A DNA stretch of 64,000 bases from Planctomycetota bacterium (GTDB lineage: Bacteria > Planctomycetota > Phycisphaerae > UBA1845 > PWPN01): positions 1-64,000 of the forward strand of contig JAKLEZ010000023.1 in NCBI GenBank assembly GCA_022711465.1, read 5' to 3'. The notes beneath the pieces are model-generated. The model was not told where the DNA came from, searched no databases, and saw only the letters and a program-made list of their open reading frames with translations. Positions within the stretch are counted from its first letter, which is position 1. Each line of letters begins with the position of its first letter. Made by a program: the position numbers and the translations under genes. Below, one piece after another: positions 46,589 to 56,478 of this stretch.

Positions 46589-47044
46589 CGATTCCGAGCA
46601 ATTCGACGCCAAATGAATGGCCGACGCGCTGCCCAACGAACGGCCCATCACGAAAACGCGACCGAACTGCCGACCCGCACATTCCGCGATTCTCGGAACG
46701 TCATTGAGTACCGCCTCCGCGTCGCCGAACATGCGCGAGAAGGCAGGCGCACCGGTGCTTCAACCGTATCCCCGGTAGTCAACCACCCAGAAGGAGAGGC
46801 CGCAAGCCGCGTAGATGCCGCTCAGAAAGTCGTAGTCCGCGGCGATTTCCCCGTTGCCGTGGAAGAAGAGCAGGAGACCGTCGCTCTTGTGAGCCTCATG
46901 CAGGTAACCGCACACGACCGCCCCATCGCACTGCGTCTGGGTGGGTCTGCCCTGCGGCGAGTAGTCATCCTCCTCGGCACGCGGGTGAAAGACAACTCGT
47001 GAGACCAAAGCGTCATCCAACAACATAGGTTCTCTTCGTTTCAA
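46530..47044 (-). pseudogene. alpha/beta hydrolase with in-frame stop and lost C-terminus
   Basis: Homology runs in one frame: LLLFFHGNGEIAADYDFLSG, ACGLSFWVVDYRGYG, stop TGA at about 46760, then STGAPAFSRMFGDAEAVLND, VFVMGRSLGSASAIHLASN with the nucleophile elbow GRSLGS, and LAGLILDSPYADGLQLIHRL. The TGA replaces what is normally Arg or Trp in GYGxS. The C-terminal part with the catalytic His is absent, where the sequence meets the truncated beta-helix gene near 46515. A dead serine hydrolase of the BAAT/abhydrolase type. Confidence 0.75.
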
Positions 47045-47049
47045 CGAGT

Positions 47050-47306
47050 ACGTAGTCCGTCGTCGCGACCTTGTTCAAGAACTCGCAGTACTGCCCAGCC
47101 GTCACTTCGTACTTGCCGATGCTGTACGTGTAGCCGACCGAGCCGCAGATACGATCCGGCCCGTCGCCGCCGGCGCCTAAACCCGACAGTTCCCCGGCGT
47201 TGCCCGGATCGCCCACCGGAACGGTCTCGATGTTTACCGCCACCGCCGTGCTTGCCAAAAGCCCTACCACCACACAAGCCGATGCGATTGCCATGCATGA
47301 GTTCAT
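47050..47306 (-). pseudogene. 5' fragment of an exported SUMF1 (formylglycine-generating-like) protein
   Basis: Signal peptide MNSCMAIASACVVVGLLAST, then VNIETVPVGDPGNAGE and ICGSVGYTYSIGKYEVTAGQ followed by YCEFLNKVATTDY. This is the usual beginning of planctomycete SUMF1-domain secreted proteins (about 300 residues when whole). Homology stops where it abuts the hydrolase remnant. Only the first 85 residues remain. Confidence 0.7.
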
Positions 47307-47712
47307 CCGTCATCCTCCTGGCTACAGAATGATCTCCGGGAAATGCGCCTTCAGCCGAATAATCACTCACTATACGTTAGCGGCCCTTCCCCCATCGGGC
47401 TACCTCGCTTCAAGACTCGTCAGCCGGCGGATATGGCTGCCAGCGTCGCCGCAACCGGAACACGGCCGAACAGCCTCTTGAGCCGGGCCATATACTTACT
47501 AACGTTGGCCACCTCGGTACTCGGTTGACCGTCATTCGATCACGTTTCTTCGCATCTAGAAGCAGTCTTACCACGCTCGGGTTTGTTGCAGAGTACCACC
47601 GTTGAACCTTGCTCGCCGCGAACTCCCTCATGGCTGTAGTGCCACTGCCCAACTGAGAGGCCGGTTCTCACAGATACGAAGGGGACGATCGCTGACCGCG
47701 TTCGCCGCATCC
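47307..47712. other. gap with no assignable gene
   Basis: About 400 bp. A minus-strand stretch at 47418-47500 could encode YMARLKRLFGRVPVAATLAA then ISAG and stop, which resembles a protein end, but it is too short to call. Nothing else was seen. Confidence 0.3.
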
Positions 47713-50013
47713 TTACTTGATCACACGGGCTTCGACGTTCGCGATCTCGCGGTTGACGAAGTCGTCTGTCAAGAACCAGTCCTGATAGAGGTTCTCAAGC
47801 TGTCTCAGATACCACTCGACCGATGACCGCGTCACCGTGGGCTGCACACCCTTCGGTCGGTCCTCCTCACGGATTGGCGGGCGCATGCGATCGGCTGGTG
47901 CCTGGTACGACGGATCGAAGACCAGGGCCGGCAGGGTCTCCGCGGGCAATATATGACGCCATAGAAAAGCCTGCATCTTGTCTTCGGCCGGCACGGCGTC
48001 GTGGACGACTTCCCGGTCCCCGATCTTCGCAACTCCCACAAGAGTGAGGTTGACCGGCTTCTCCACGGCCGTAAGGCTGGTCTTGATCCCCACGCCCACG
48101 GTCTCCTGGTTGGCCGCCAACGCGGCGCCGGCCGATTCGAGCCCCTGTGGCAGGCCCTTGAAGTTCAGTTGGATCGGTCCGTCGAATCCGTCCTTGCGTA
48201 AAGCAAATACGGTCACTGCGGCCGCCCCCTTGCTAGCCATACAGACTCGGGACGGGATCACCCGTAACGCGAAATCGGGCTGCGGCGCGCTGATCCGGAG
48301 TCGATAGGCATACTCCTTCCCCGCCTGCCGCCGCCGGTCGCCGAGGTGAACGAAGTACTTTCCGTTGGCGGGCGGTTTCACCATGAGGTAGGAATCGGCG
48401 TGATCGGTGTTCAGCCCGGACCCGGCGTCGAAATGGTCGTCGTTGATCGCGATGATCTTGCCATCCGGGCCTGTGACTTTGAGGAAGGAATCCAGCGGGG
48501 ACCCGAGGTGGCGTGCGGTCACTTCCACGACAATGGTCTCACCGGCCTTTCCTTCCACCTCGAAGACATCCCAGTCACCCGGACGGTCCGCTCGCCCGTT
48601 GATGATGACCGGAAGATTGACTTTCTGAGCCTTGGCCGACTCGTCGTTGGCTTCCTGCTCCAGGCACTCGGGCAGCGTGTCCAGGGCGAACGGCACGTAG
48701 TTGGATACGAATGCCCCGCTGGCGGCGGCCAGCAGATGACACCCCGGCTTCGCGTCCTTGGGCGGCGGCGCCAACGCGGCCTTGTCCAGGTTCCAGCCGT
48801 CCATCTCGATCTTGACCGGCTCGCCCACGCGGCCGCCCAGCGGGAAGATACTGGTCACGAAAGGTAACTCACCGATGGTGATGCGGTAGACGAAGCTCTC
48901 GCGGCCTCGAAAGAGGGCCTCCCTGATGGTCAGAACGTACTCGCCATCGTCGGGGACCTCGAAGTAGATGACCGGGTCGGGGTTGGAGCGGAAATCGTCG
49001 TCGTACGCCAGTTCCTTGCCGTTGGCATCGCAAAGACGGAGCACGGCCTGGAACCAGCCGGGAACTCCGTCGGCGACATAGGGCACCAGATCCCGAGCTT
49101 TGGCGGAGATGACCAGACGCTGCCCCTTACTCGCCTGGAAGCGGTACCGGTTCGTCTCGCCCGGGGCGATCTGGCCGTTCATCGTGCACGGCACCGTGAC
49201 GCGCACTTCCTCTTCTTCCACGGGCCTCTTGCGCTGAGCCTGGGACTCCTTGCCGAGCACCGGGAGCTGGCAGATCTTCATCGGCTTGCGAGCGACCTCG
49301 GGCACTTGACTCACGTAGAAAGGCAGCGGGTTGGAGATGCCGAGCCTCGTGATCACCCTGATTTCACGCCGGCCCGGCTTGGCGTCGGGTGCGACCGTGA
49401 TCTCGACAAAGACAAGCTCGGTCTGCGAGCGAACGGCCGGAGTCCGCTCGTCTTCAGTGAACCGCCTCTGGATCCGGTCGATGAGGTTCTCCTTGGCTAC
49501 GTCCTTCTCGGATTTCGGGGCGTCTTTCGATTCCTTCTCGCCCGGCTTGGGGTCCTTGGGTTTCTCCAACTTCGCATTGCACTTGCTGCAGACCGTGGCG
49601 TCGATCGGATTGGCCGTACCACATATGGGGCAAATCAGCGACTGAACCGCGCTCGTCCCGGTATCCGGGCCGATAGGCGCGGGGAACTCGAAGGAGGACA
49701 TCTTGGCAGTCATGTCCTCGCTGAGGACCGTCTCCTTCTTCTTCAACTCGTTCAGTTGCTGACTGAGGAACGACATTTCCTGGTTGTCCAGGACCCGGTA
49801 GTAGTCGACTAGCCGGCAGGAGACCCCCTCGCCGGTCACGATCACGCTGTCCGGAAGCTGGAGGCTCTGCCCACCGATCCTGATCGGGAACGTGGTCCCC
49901 TGCTGGCCCCCGGCCGGATAGACGTATCCGATGTACTGGCCCTGGGCCCAGGCCGAAGAGGCCATCGCTCCAAGCACGGCGAGCCTAAGGATAGCGAATC
50001 GAAGCCTGTTCAT
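47713..50013 (-). CDS. exported PPC-domain protein with internal zinc ribbon
   Basis: 766 residues. Signal peptide (LRLAVLGAMASSAWA), then a planctomycete-specific N-terminal beta domain (YIGYVYPAGGQQGTTFPIRI). A four-cysteine ribbon CPICGTANPIDATVCSKC lies around residues 129-146, followed by a Lys/Glu-rich linker. Two bacterial pre-peptidase C-terminal (PPC) domains follow (GETNRYRFQASKGQRLVISA; GDWDVFEVEGKAGETIVVEV ... LDSFLKVTGPDGKIIA). Third gene of the conserved DUF1549/1553 - DUF1501 - PPC set, 16 bp after the DUF1501 gene. Function unknown, probably periplasmic. Confidence 0.85.
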   Translation of the reverse strand: MNRLRFAILRLAVLGAMASSAWAQGQYIGYVYPAGGQQGTTFPIRIGGQSLQLPDSVIVTGEGVSCRLVDYYRVLDNQEMSFLSQQLNELKKKETVLSEDMTAKMSSFEFPAPIGPDTGTSAVQSLICPICGTANPIDATVCSKCNAKLEKPKDPKPGEKESKDAPKSEKDVAKENLIDRIQRRFTEDERTPAVRSQTELVFVEITVAPDAKPGRREIRVITRLGISNPLPFYVSQVPEVARKPMKICQLPVLGKESQAQRKRPVEEEEVRVTVPCTMNGQIAPGETNRYRFQASKGQRLVISAKARDLVPYVADGVPGWFQAVLRLCDANGKELAYDDDFRSNPDPVIYFEVPDDGEYVLTIREALFRGRESFVYRITIGELPFVTSIFPLGGRVGEPVKIEMDGWNLDKAALAPPPKDAKPGCHLLAAASGAFVSNYVPFALDTLPECLEQEANDESAKAQKVNLPVIINGRADRPGDWDVFEVEGKAGETIVVEVTARHLGSPLDSFLKVTGPDGKIIAINDDHFDAGSGLNTDHADSYLMVKPPANGKYFVHLGDRRRQAGKEYAYRLRISAPQPDFALRVIPSRVCMASKGAAAVTVFALRKDGFDGPIQLNFKGLPQGLESAGAALAANQETVGVGIKTSLTAVEKPVNLTLVGVAKIGDREVVHDAVPAEDKMQAFLWRHILPAETLPALVFDPSYQAPADRMRPPIREEDRPKGVQPTVTRSSVEWYLRQLENLYQDWFLTDDFVNREIANVEARVIK

Positions 50014-50029
50014 CGTGCGCGTTCCTTCC

Positions 50030-51448
50030 TCACATGAGTTCTTCCAAGAGCCCGGCCGCCTTCATGCCCTCGTTCTCAGTGTCCAGCACGTAGGCGTCCA
50101 GCCCCCAGGGATGGGGCAGCTTGGCCGAAGCGTCGATGCCTGCCAACAGATACATGCTTCCCAGCAGGTCCGCCGGATAGACGGGTCTCTCCTTGACCTT
50201 CTCGCCCTTTTCGTCGGACGAGCCGACGACGCGGCCACCCACGAATCCGCCGCCGGCGACCAGCACGGTAAAGACATCCCCGTGGTGATGGCGCCCCCCG
50301 TTCCAGGGTGGTTCCCACGACACCTTAGGCGTGCGGCCGAACTCGCCGGTACACCAGACCAGGGTGCTCTCGAGCAGGCCGCGGTCTTTCAGGTCCCCGA
50401 GCAGCGTCGCGAGCCCTTGGTCCAGACTGGCACACTGATTCCTCATGGTCGCGAAGTGGTTTGAGTGCGTGTCCCATCCGCCGGGGAAGCTGATCGTGAT
50501 GTAGGGCACGCCCGCCTCGACCATTCGCCTCGCCGCCAGGCATTCCTGCCCGAACGTGTTGCGGCCATAGCGGTCGCGGAGTTCCGTCGGCTCGCTCTCG
50601 AGGTTGAATACTTCCCGGCCCTTACCCAGGATCAACCCGTAGGCGTTCTGCCTGGCCGTCTCGGCGGCGGCCATCTCCGGGACGTCAGCAAGGCCGTAGC
50701 CGAAGAGATTGACCTTATCTACCAGTTCGCGGCGGGCCTTCTGCCGCCCGTCGTCGATACCCCGGTTAACGATTCCCTGAACCTCAAACCGGGGAGCGTT
50801 GGGATCGCCGCCGGTGGCGAAAGGCTTGTACGCGGGGCCGAGGAAACCCTCCTCGGAAAACCGCCCGGCCGCCTCCAGCATCACGACGTAAGGCGGGAGC
50901 AGCCCCTTGTATTGGTCCTTCTTGAAGAAGGTGAAGATCGCGCCCACGGCCGGGTAGGCCAGACGGCCGCCCGGCAGGTGCCCGGTCTGCATCAGGTAGG
51001 CCGCCGTCTCGTGGCCGTTGTTGCCGTGGGTCATGCTGCGAATGAGGGAATACTTGTCGGCCTGCTTGGCGAGATTGGGTAAGAGCGCGCCGAGCTGGAT
51101 CCCGTTTACATTGGTGGGGATGAACTTGTCGAACTCGCCCAGGTAGTCGTAGCCCGTGCCCGGCTTCGGATCCCAGGTGTCGTTGTGCGACATGCCGCCC
51201 CACAAGAAGACCTGGATGACCGACTTCGTCTGGACCTTCTTGGCCTTTGCTTTGGCCTTGGCCGCTTCGTCCCGGGTCTTCTTCAGTTCGGCGGCCACCT
51301 GCTCCGGCGTCTTCTCGGCTGGGGCGGCCAACACGCGGGATGCCACGCTGCCGGCGGCGATCATGCCCGCTGCGCCACAGACACCGCGTCGCATGGCCTC
51401 ACGACGGGAGATCTGCTCGTGGTTGCCTGGATGATGGCTCGCAGTCAT
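50030..51448 (-). CDS. DUF1501 protein (sulfatase-like fold) with Tat signal
   Basis: 472 residues from ATG 51448, with AAGGAG upstream (an ATG at 51481 has none). Twin-arginine signal SRREAMRRGVCGAAGMIAAG. DUF1501 motifs: VIQVFLWGGMSHNDTWDPKP, SLIRSMTHGNNGHETAAYLM, FPGGWDTHSNHFATM, LVWCTGEFGRTPKV and NGGRHHHGDVFTVLVAGGGF. The fold is alkaline-phosphatase/sulfatase-like and the reaction is not established. Exported folded through Tat. Middle gene of the triad. Confidence 0.92.
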   Translation of the reverse strand: MTASHHPGNHEQISRREAMRRGVCGAAGMIAAGSVASRVLAAPAEKTPEQVAAELKKTRDEAAKAKAKAKKVQTKSVIQVFLWGGMSHNDTWDPKPGTGYDYLGEFDKFIPTNVNGIQLGALLPNLAKQADKYSLIRSMTHGNNGHETAAYLMQTGHLPGGRLAYPAVGAIFTFFKKDQYKGLLPPYVVMLEAAGRFSEEGFLGPAYKPFATGGDPNAPRFEVQGIVNRGIDDGRQKARRELVDKVNLFGYGLADVPEMAAAETARQNAYGLILGKGREVFNLESEPTELRDRYGRNTFGQECLAARRMVEAGVPYITISFPGGWDTHSNHFATMRNQCASLDQGLATLLGDLKDRGLLESTLVWCTGEFGRTPKVSWEPPWNGGRHHHGDVFTVLVAGGGFVGGRVVGSSDEKGEKVKERPVYPADLLGSMYLLAGIDASAKLPHPWGLDAYVLDTENEGMKAAGLLEELM

Positions 51449-51633
51449 GGTCTCACTACTCCTTTTCCTTCCACCTCGCATACCGTTTCAGCAGACCCCG
51501 TGTTTCGGGATGCAATGAAAAATGAACAGCGGGAAATGAAAAACGCAAAACGGGCCGTCATGCTTCCCTCTCCTCATTCTGCATTGTTCATTTCTCATTG
51601 TCCGTTTTTCATTTCCCGCTTCCTCCATACCCA

Positions 51634-54600
51634 TCAATGCCTCAACAGAAACTCGGGACTATTGATCAGCGCCCATGCCACGTCGATCCACATATCGCGG
51701 CCTTTCGTCACTCCGGTCTTGGCGTATTCCTCCACGGCCTTGACGTCGGCATCCGTCGGAAGCCGCGAGAGAATCGTCAGGTAGAGTCGCTCGGCAATCT
51801 CATTGGTCTTGTCGCTGGACGAGAGCGTCGCCGCGAGTTTCGGGCCGTTCTGAAGCTTGCTCTGGATCGAGGCCGAGTTCAGCATGTGCAGCCACTGGGT
51901 CGAGGCAAGCTCGTTCACGCGCTCAGTCTCCATCCCCGTGGACCGCGAGGAACGACCGAACATCGTCAGGAAGGAACTCGTGATACTCCCGTCGGCCAGT
52001 GCTACCGCGGACATGTCGTTCGGAATGTACGTGAATGGCTCCGGGACGGCGCTGGTATAGAGCTCCGAGGTGCCGGTGATCTCGTTCAAAGCGTCGATCA
52101 AGACCTCGGCCTCCACGCGTCGCAACAGGTAGCTGGCGAAGTTGGCTCTTGCTTCCGGCCCCTTGAACCTCGGCACCGAAGACAACTGGTACGTCGTCGA
52201 AGTGAAGATCAGCCGCTTCAGGGCCTTCAGGTCATAGTGATTAGCGACCAGTTCCTTCTCCAGATAGGCCAGGAGTTCGGGATTGCTGGGCGGGTTGTCG
52301 TCGCGAATATCGTCCGGCTCGTGGATGATGCCCCGCCCCATCGCCCACGCCCAGGTGCGGTTGACGATGTTCTTCGTAAACCAGGGGTTCTCCGGCCGGA
52401 TCAGCCAGTCGGCAAAGACCTCCCGCGGATCGCGGTCCGGCGGAATCGTGGCCTTGGTACCGTCCGGGAAGGTGGCCACAATCGGCCCGTTTTCGCTCAG
52501 CGGTTGGGCCAACGCTTGAGGGATCTGGTTGGTCGCGGTGACAGCCTTGGCCACGGCGTCCACACCCGGCGCGGTGTTGCCGGGCACGGTGACCGCCTTG
52601 AGCGGGTCCCAGAAGACGATCTCCTCTTTCCATTCGCTCGTGGGCTTGTAGCCGACCTGCGAGAAAAACGGAGCCATGCCGGCCAGACGGTCTTTCGGCC
52701 AGAGGACGGCCCGAGTGCCCATGAACGCCAATCCGACGACCGCGGCCGTGCCCTCCGGAGTTCTGTCCTGGATGGCGCGGTAGAAGTTGACCGGGCCGAC
52801 GCGGAAGTTGCTCCCGTTTGAGGTGAGCAATTCGCGGGCGAACCGGTCGTACGGCTTGTTTTGGGCGACCGCCTCCCACAGCCAGCGGTGATACGCCTGA
52901 GCCGCGTTGGGCCAGACTTTGACGGGGAACTCCGCCTTGACCCGCAGGATATCGCTCCACTTCATGGCCCAATAGTCGATGTGCGCCGGCTGGTCGAGGA
53001 GGCGGCCGATCAGATCGACGCGCTTGTTCTTGTCGGGACTCTGAATGAACGCCTTCGCCTCTTCCGCCTTGGGCAGCTTGCCGGTCAGGTCCAGATAGGC
53101 GCGACGGATGAACACCGCGTCGGAGCAGAGGACGGGTTGGATGCCCAGCGCCTTCAACTTCGCAAACACGAGGTCATCGATGGGGTTTGTCGGCTTGGGC
53201 GGCTCGGGGCTTTCGGTGAGACTTGCCACCTGCCTGGCGGCGACCAGTCGGTACAAATTCGCCTTGGCCTGATCGGCCAGAGCACGCCGGTCATCGGCGA
53301 TCTTCACAGCGGCCGTATACGCCGCCCGGGTCTTCTCCGCTTCCGCCTTCAACGGGACGGCCGCGGCTTCCGCCTCCTTGGCCGCCTGTTCGTCCGCCTG
53401 GTTCGTCTGCTTGGCTGCGGCAATCCGCTTCTTGAGGTTCTCCAGGCCTTCCTCGGCCGACTTCTTCCGTGCTTCGGCCCTGGTCAAATCCTGCGCGACG
53501 GTGTTGGCCTTCACCGCCGCCTCGTCCAACTTCTGCTGGACTGGTGTCAGAGCCGCCTTGGCCGCATCGGCCGCCTTACGCTTGGCGGCTGCATCAGCCG
53601 CGGCCTGTTTGCTGGCTGCCTCGAGTCGAACGGGTTCCTTGCCCGCTTCCTGGGCCGCCTGGTTCGCGGCCATGGCAGCAGTCACCTGGTTCTTGGCGTT
53701 GGCCAGAGCCGCGTCGGCGGCTTTCTTCTGGGCCTCCGCTTCAGCGAGTTTCCGTGCGGCGGCCGCCGCCTGGGATTGCATCGCCTGCTCGCTCTGCTTC
53801 GCTTGAGCCAGGGCCGCCGCGGCATCGGTCGCCGCTTTGCGCTTGGCTGCGGCTTCGGATGCCGCCGCCTTCTTTGCCTCTGCGATCTTCGCGGTATCCT
53901 GGGCGGCCTTCTCGGCCGGCTGGGTGGCGGCCGCGGCAGCAGAGACCTGGTTCTTGGCACTTGCCAAGGCATCATCCGCGGCCTTCTTCTGCGCCGGGGC
54001 GTCGGCCAAGTCCTTGGCAGCGGTGCTGACCTTGACCCGCGCTTGTTGCTGGCTCTGCTGAGCCTGGGTCAACGCCGTCTGTGCCGCGTCCGCTGCCTTG
54101 CGTTTGGCCGCAGCGTCGTCCGCCGCCTTCTTCTTATCCTCCGGAGATTTCGCAGGATCCTTCGAGGTCGTGTCGGCCGAAGTCTCCGCCGCCTGGGCCG
54201 CTTGCTCTGCCGTCTGATAGGCGCCGATGGCGGCAGCCACCTGCTTGTTGGCGTTCGCCAAAGCCTCGTCGGCGGCCTTCTTCTGCGGCTCCACTCCCGC
54301 CAACTTCTGTGCGGCAGCGGCGGCCTGAGCCGTGGCCTGTTGCTCATTCTGCTGTGCCTGGGTCAAGGCGGTCTTGGCTGCGCCGGCCACCTTGCGCTTG
54401 GCGTCGGCATCGGCCGCGGCCTGCTGTTTGTCTGCCTCAGAGACCGCCTTCGCGTTGTTCTCCGCCACCAACGCAGCCTGTTCAGCCGGCTGGGTAGCAG
54501 CCGCGGCAGCGGAGACCTGGTTCTTGGCGTTGGCCGCGGCTGCATCGGCGGCTTTCTTCTGTGCTTCCGCTTCCGCCAGTTTCTGCGCTGCGGCCGCAGC

Positions 54601-56478
54601 CTGAGTCTGTGCCGCCTGCTCGCCTTGCTGTGCCTGGGCCAGCGCGGCTGCGGCATCTGCCGCTGCTCTGCGTTTGGCAGCAGCCTGGGTCGCCGCCTGA
54701 ATCTTCTCCTCCGCGGCCTTCGCTGAATCCTGGGCCGCCTTCTCGGCAGCCTCCGAGGCCGCAGTAGCGGCGGTGATCTGGTTCTTGGCGTTCGCCAAAG
54801 CAGTGTCGGCCAGTTTCTTCTGAGCCGTCGCCCGAGCCAACTTCTGCGCCACGGCGTTGGCGAGATTCTGTGCGTTTTGCTGGGCCGTCTGAGGTTGAGC
54901 GAGCGCCGCCTTCGCCGCGTCGGCCGCCTTGCGTTTCGCGGTGGCATCGGCCGCGGCCTGTTTCCTCTGCTCCTCCGAGCTGCCGGCACGCTCGGCCATC
55001 GCTTTTGCCGTCGCCTCCGCTCCCCGCGCGGCCTGCTCGGCCGGCTGGGTAGCCGCCGTGGTGGCGGCCGCCTGGTTCTTGGCACCGGCCAGGGCCTCGT
55101 CTGCCGCCTTCTTCCGCGCGGGAGCGTCGGCCATGCTCTTCACGGCCGCGCCGACCTGTACCCGGGCCTGCTGCTGATTCTTCTGTGCCTGGGCCAAGGC
55201 GGCCTGTGCGGTGTCGGCTGCTTTACGCTTCGCCTCGGCATCATCCGCGGTCTTCTTCTTGTCTTCCGGGGATTTCGTAGCGTCCCTGGAACTCGCGTTG
55301 GCAGCGGCCTCCGCCGCCTGAGCGGTCTGCTCCGCCGACTGATAAGCACCGATGTCAGCGGCCACCTGGCTATTGGCGTTTGCCAGGGCACCGTCGGCCG
55401 CCTTCTTCTGAGCCTCTGCGTCCGCCAGTCGCTTCGCGGCGGCAGCGGCCTGGGCCTGCGCCGCTTGCTCATTCTGCTGCGCCTGGGTCATGGCGGTCTT
55501 AGCCGCGTCGACGGCCTTGCGCTTGGCGACAGCGTCGGCCACGGCCTGCTGCTTCTCCGCTTCAGAGACCGCCTTCGCATTCGCTTCAGCAGTCACTGCG
55601 GCCTCATCAGCCGCTTTGAAAGCAGCCGTTGCGGCCGCGAACTGGTTCTTCACGCTGGCCAGGGCATCGTCGGCCGCCTTCTTCTGAGCCTCTGCATCTT
55701 TCAGCTTCTGAGGGGCGGCGTTAACCTGAGCCGTCGCCTGCTGCTCGTTCTGCTGTGCCCGGGTCAGGGTGGCCTTGGCGGCGTCGGCGGATCTGCGCAA
55801 GGCGGTCGCCTGGGCGGTGGCCTTCTTGGCTTCGTCGTCGAGTTTGTTGGCCGCTTCCAACGCAACCTTGGCCGCGGCCTCTGCCTCCTTGGCTGCCTTC
55901 TCGGCCGCATCGTAAGCCTGCTGCAGGGGCATCGCGGCGGCTTTGGCATCGGCCAGGGCCTTATCCAGACCGGGCTTGGCGTTGGTCGCATCAGTCAGGG
56001 CCTTGGCGGCGTCGGGCACGTTGGCCTCGGCCTGCTTCAACTCCGCCGTGCCCGGATCGCCTGCCAGATTCTTCGCATCGGTGGCCTGCTGACGCTTCGC
56101 GTTGGCCGTCTTGCTCGCATTGGCGTATGCCGTGTCGGCCTTCTGCATCGCGTCCTTCAACGGGACGACCGCCGATTCCGCCTCCCGGGCCGCTTTCTCG
56201 GCGGCATCGTAGTCGGTCCTGGCTTTGGCTTCAGGGTCTATTGCGGGCCCTGTAGCGGCCGGCTTCGACTCGGACGTCGGTTGGGACCGCGGCGATGGCT
56301 TCGTTTCTGGCTTGGACGCCGGTTTGGTCGCGGGGCTTGCCGGCGCAGGTGCTGTTGCGGCGGCGGCTGTCGCAGCGGCAGGTTGAGTCGCCGGTTGCTC
56401 CGCAGCCACGGCTTGAGCGATCAGAAACGCGGAGAAGGCGAGCGCGAGGCTTCGGAGTGTCACACACTTGGTCGTCAT
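51634..56478 (-). CDS. giant DUF1549/DUF1553 protein with Ala-rich coiled-coil repeats
   Basis: 1614 residues. Signal peptide MTTKCVTLRSLALAFSAFLI then AQAVAA supports the start at 56478 over ATGs upstream. A Pro/Ala/Lys linker is followed by an Ala-rich coiled coil. From about 261 to 1070 there are eight or nine imperfect repeats of 85-95 residues, each with EAQKKAADxALANAKNQ and AKRKAADAAKAALTQAQQ. Then DUF1549 (IDDLVFAKLKALGIQPVLCS, RRAYLDLTGKLP) and DUF1553 (NPWFTKNIVNRTWAWAMGRG, ELVANHYDLKALKRLIFTST). Normal family members carry a cytochrome or short linker instead of the coil. First gene of the triad. Surface-exposed or periplasmic; function unknown. Confidence 0.88.
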   Translation of the reverse strand: MTTKCVTLRSLALAFSAFLIAQAVAAEQPATQPAAATAAAATAPAPASPATKPASKPETKPSPRSQPTSESKPAATGPAIDPEAKARTDYDAAEKAAREAESAVVPLKDAMQKADTAYANASKTANAKRQQATDAKNLAGDPGTAELKQAEANVPDAAKALTDATNAKPGLDKALADAKAAAMPLQQAYDAAEKAAKEAEAAAKVALEAANKLDDEAKKATAQATALRRSADAAKATLTRAQQNEQQATAQVNAAPQKLKDAEAQKKAADDALASVKNQFAAATAAFKAADEAAVTAEANAKAVSEAEKQQAVADAVAKRKAVDAAKTAMTQAQQNEQAAQAQAAAAAKRLADAEAQKKAADGALANANSQVAADIGAYQSAEQTAQAAEAAANASSRDATKSPEDKKKTADDAEAKRKAADTAQAALAQAQKNQQQARVQVGAAVKSMADAPARKKAADEALAGAKNQAAATTAATQPAEQAARGAEATAKAMAERAGSSEEQRKQAAADATAKRKAADAAKAALAQPQTAQQNAQNLANAVAQKLARATAQKKLADTALANAKNQITAATAASEAAEKAAQDSAKAAEEKIQAATQAAAKRRAAADAAAALAQAQQGEQAAQTQAAAAAQKLAEAEAQKKAADAAAANAKNQVSAAAAATQPAEQAALVAENNAKAVSEADKQQAAADADAKRKVAGAAKTALTQAQQNEQQATAQAAAAAQKLAGVEPQKKAADEALANANKQVAAAIGAYQTAEQAAQAAETSADTTSKDPAKSPEDKKKAADDAAAKRKAADAAQTALTQAQQSQQQARVKVSTAAKDLADAPAQKKAADDALASAKNQVSAAAAATQPAEKAAQDTAKIAEAKKAAASEAAAKRKAATDAAAALAQAKQSEQAMQSQAAAAARKLAEAEAQKKAADAALANAKNQVTAAMAANQAAQEAGKEPVRLEAASKQAAADAAAKRKAADAAKAALTPVQQKLDEAAVKANTVAQDLTRAEARKKSAEEGLENLKKRIAAAKQTNQADEQAAKEAEAAAVPLKAEAEKTRAAYTAAVKIADDRRALADQAKANLYRLVAARQVASLTESPEPPKPTNPIDDLVFAKLKALGIQPVLCSDAVFIRRAYLDLTGKLPKAEEAKAFIQSPDKNKRVDLIGRLLDQPAHIDYWAMKWSDILRVKAEFPVKVWPNAAQAYHRWLWEAVAQNKPYDRFARELLTSNGSNFRVGPVNFYRAIQDRTPEGTAAVVGLAFMGTRAVLWPKDRLAGMAPFFSQVGYKPTSEWKEEIVFWDPLKAVTVPGNTAPGVDAVAKAVTATNQIPQALAQPLSENGPIVATFPDGTKATIPPDRDPREVFADWLIRPENPWFTKNIVNRTWAWAMGRGIIHEPDDIRDDNPPSNPELLAYLEKELVANHYDLKALKRLIFTSTTYQLSSVPRFKGPEARANFASYLLRRVEAEVLIDALNEITGTSELYTSAVPEPFTYIPNDMSAVALADGSITSSFLTMFGRSSRSTGMETERVNELASTQWLHMLNSASIQSKLQNGPKLAATLSSSDKTNEIAERLYLTILSRLPTDADVKAVEEYAKTGVTKGRDMWIDVAWALINSPEFLLRH

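Noticed and set aside
46700..46800. TGA in the alpha/beta hydrolase as selenocysteine
   Set aside because: The position normally holds Arg or a similar residue, not Cys; no SECIS-like hairpin was noticed and the gene is truncated anyway.
47418..47500. Short minus-strand frame ending YMARLKRLFGRVPVAATLAA-ISAG
   Set aside because: Only about 35 codons between stops, no start or ribosome site, no family; mentioned in the gap entry only.
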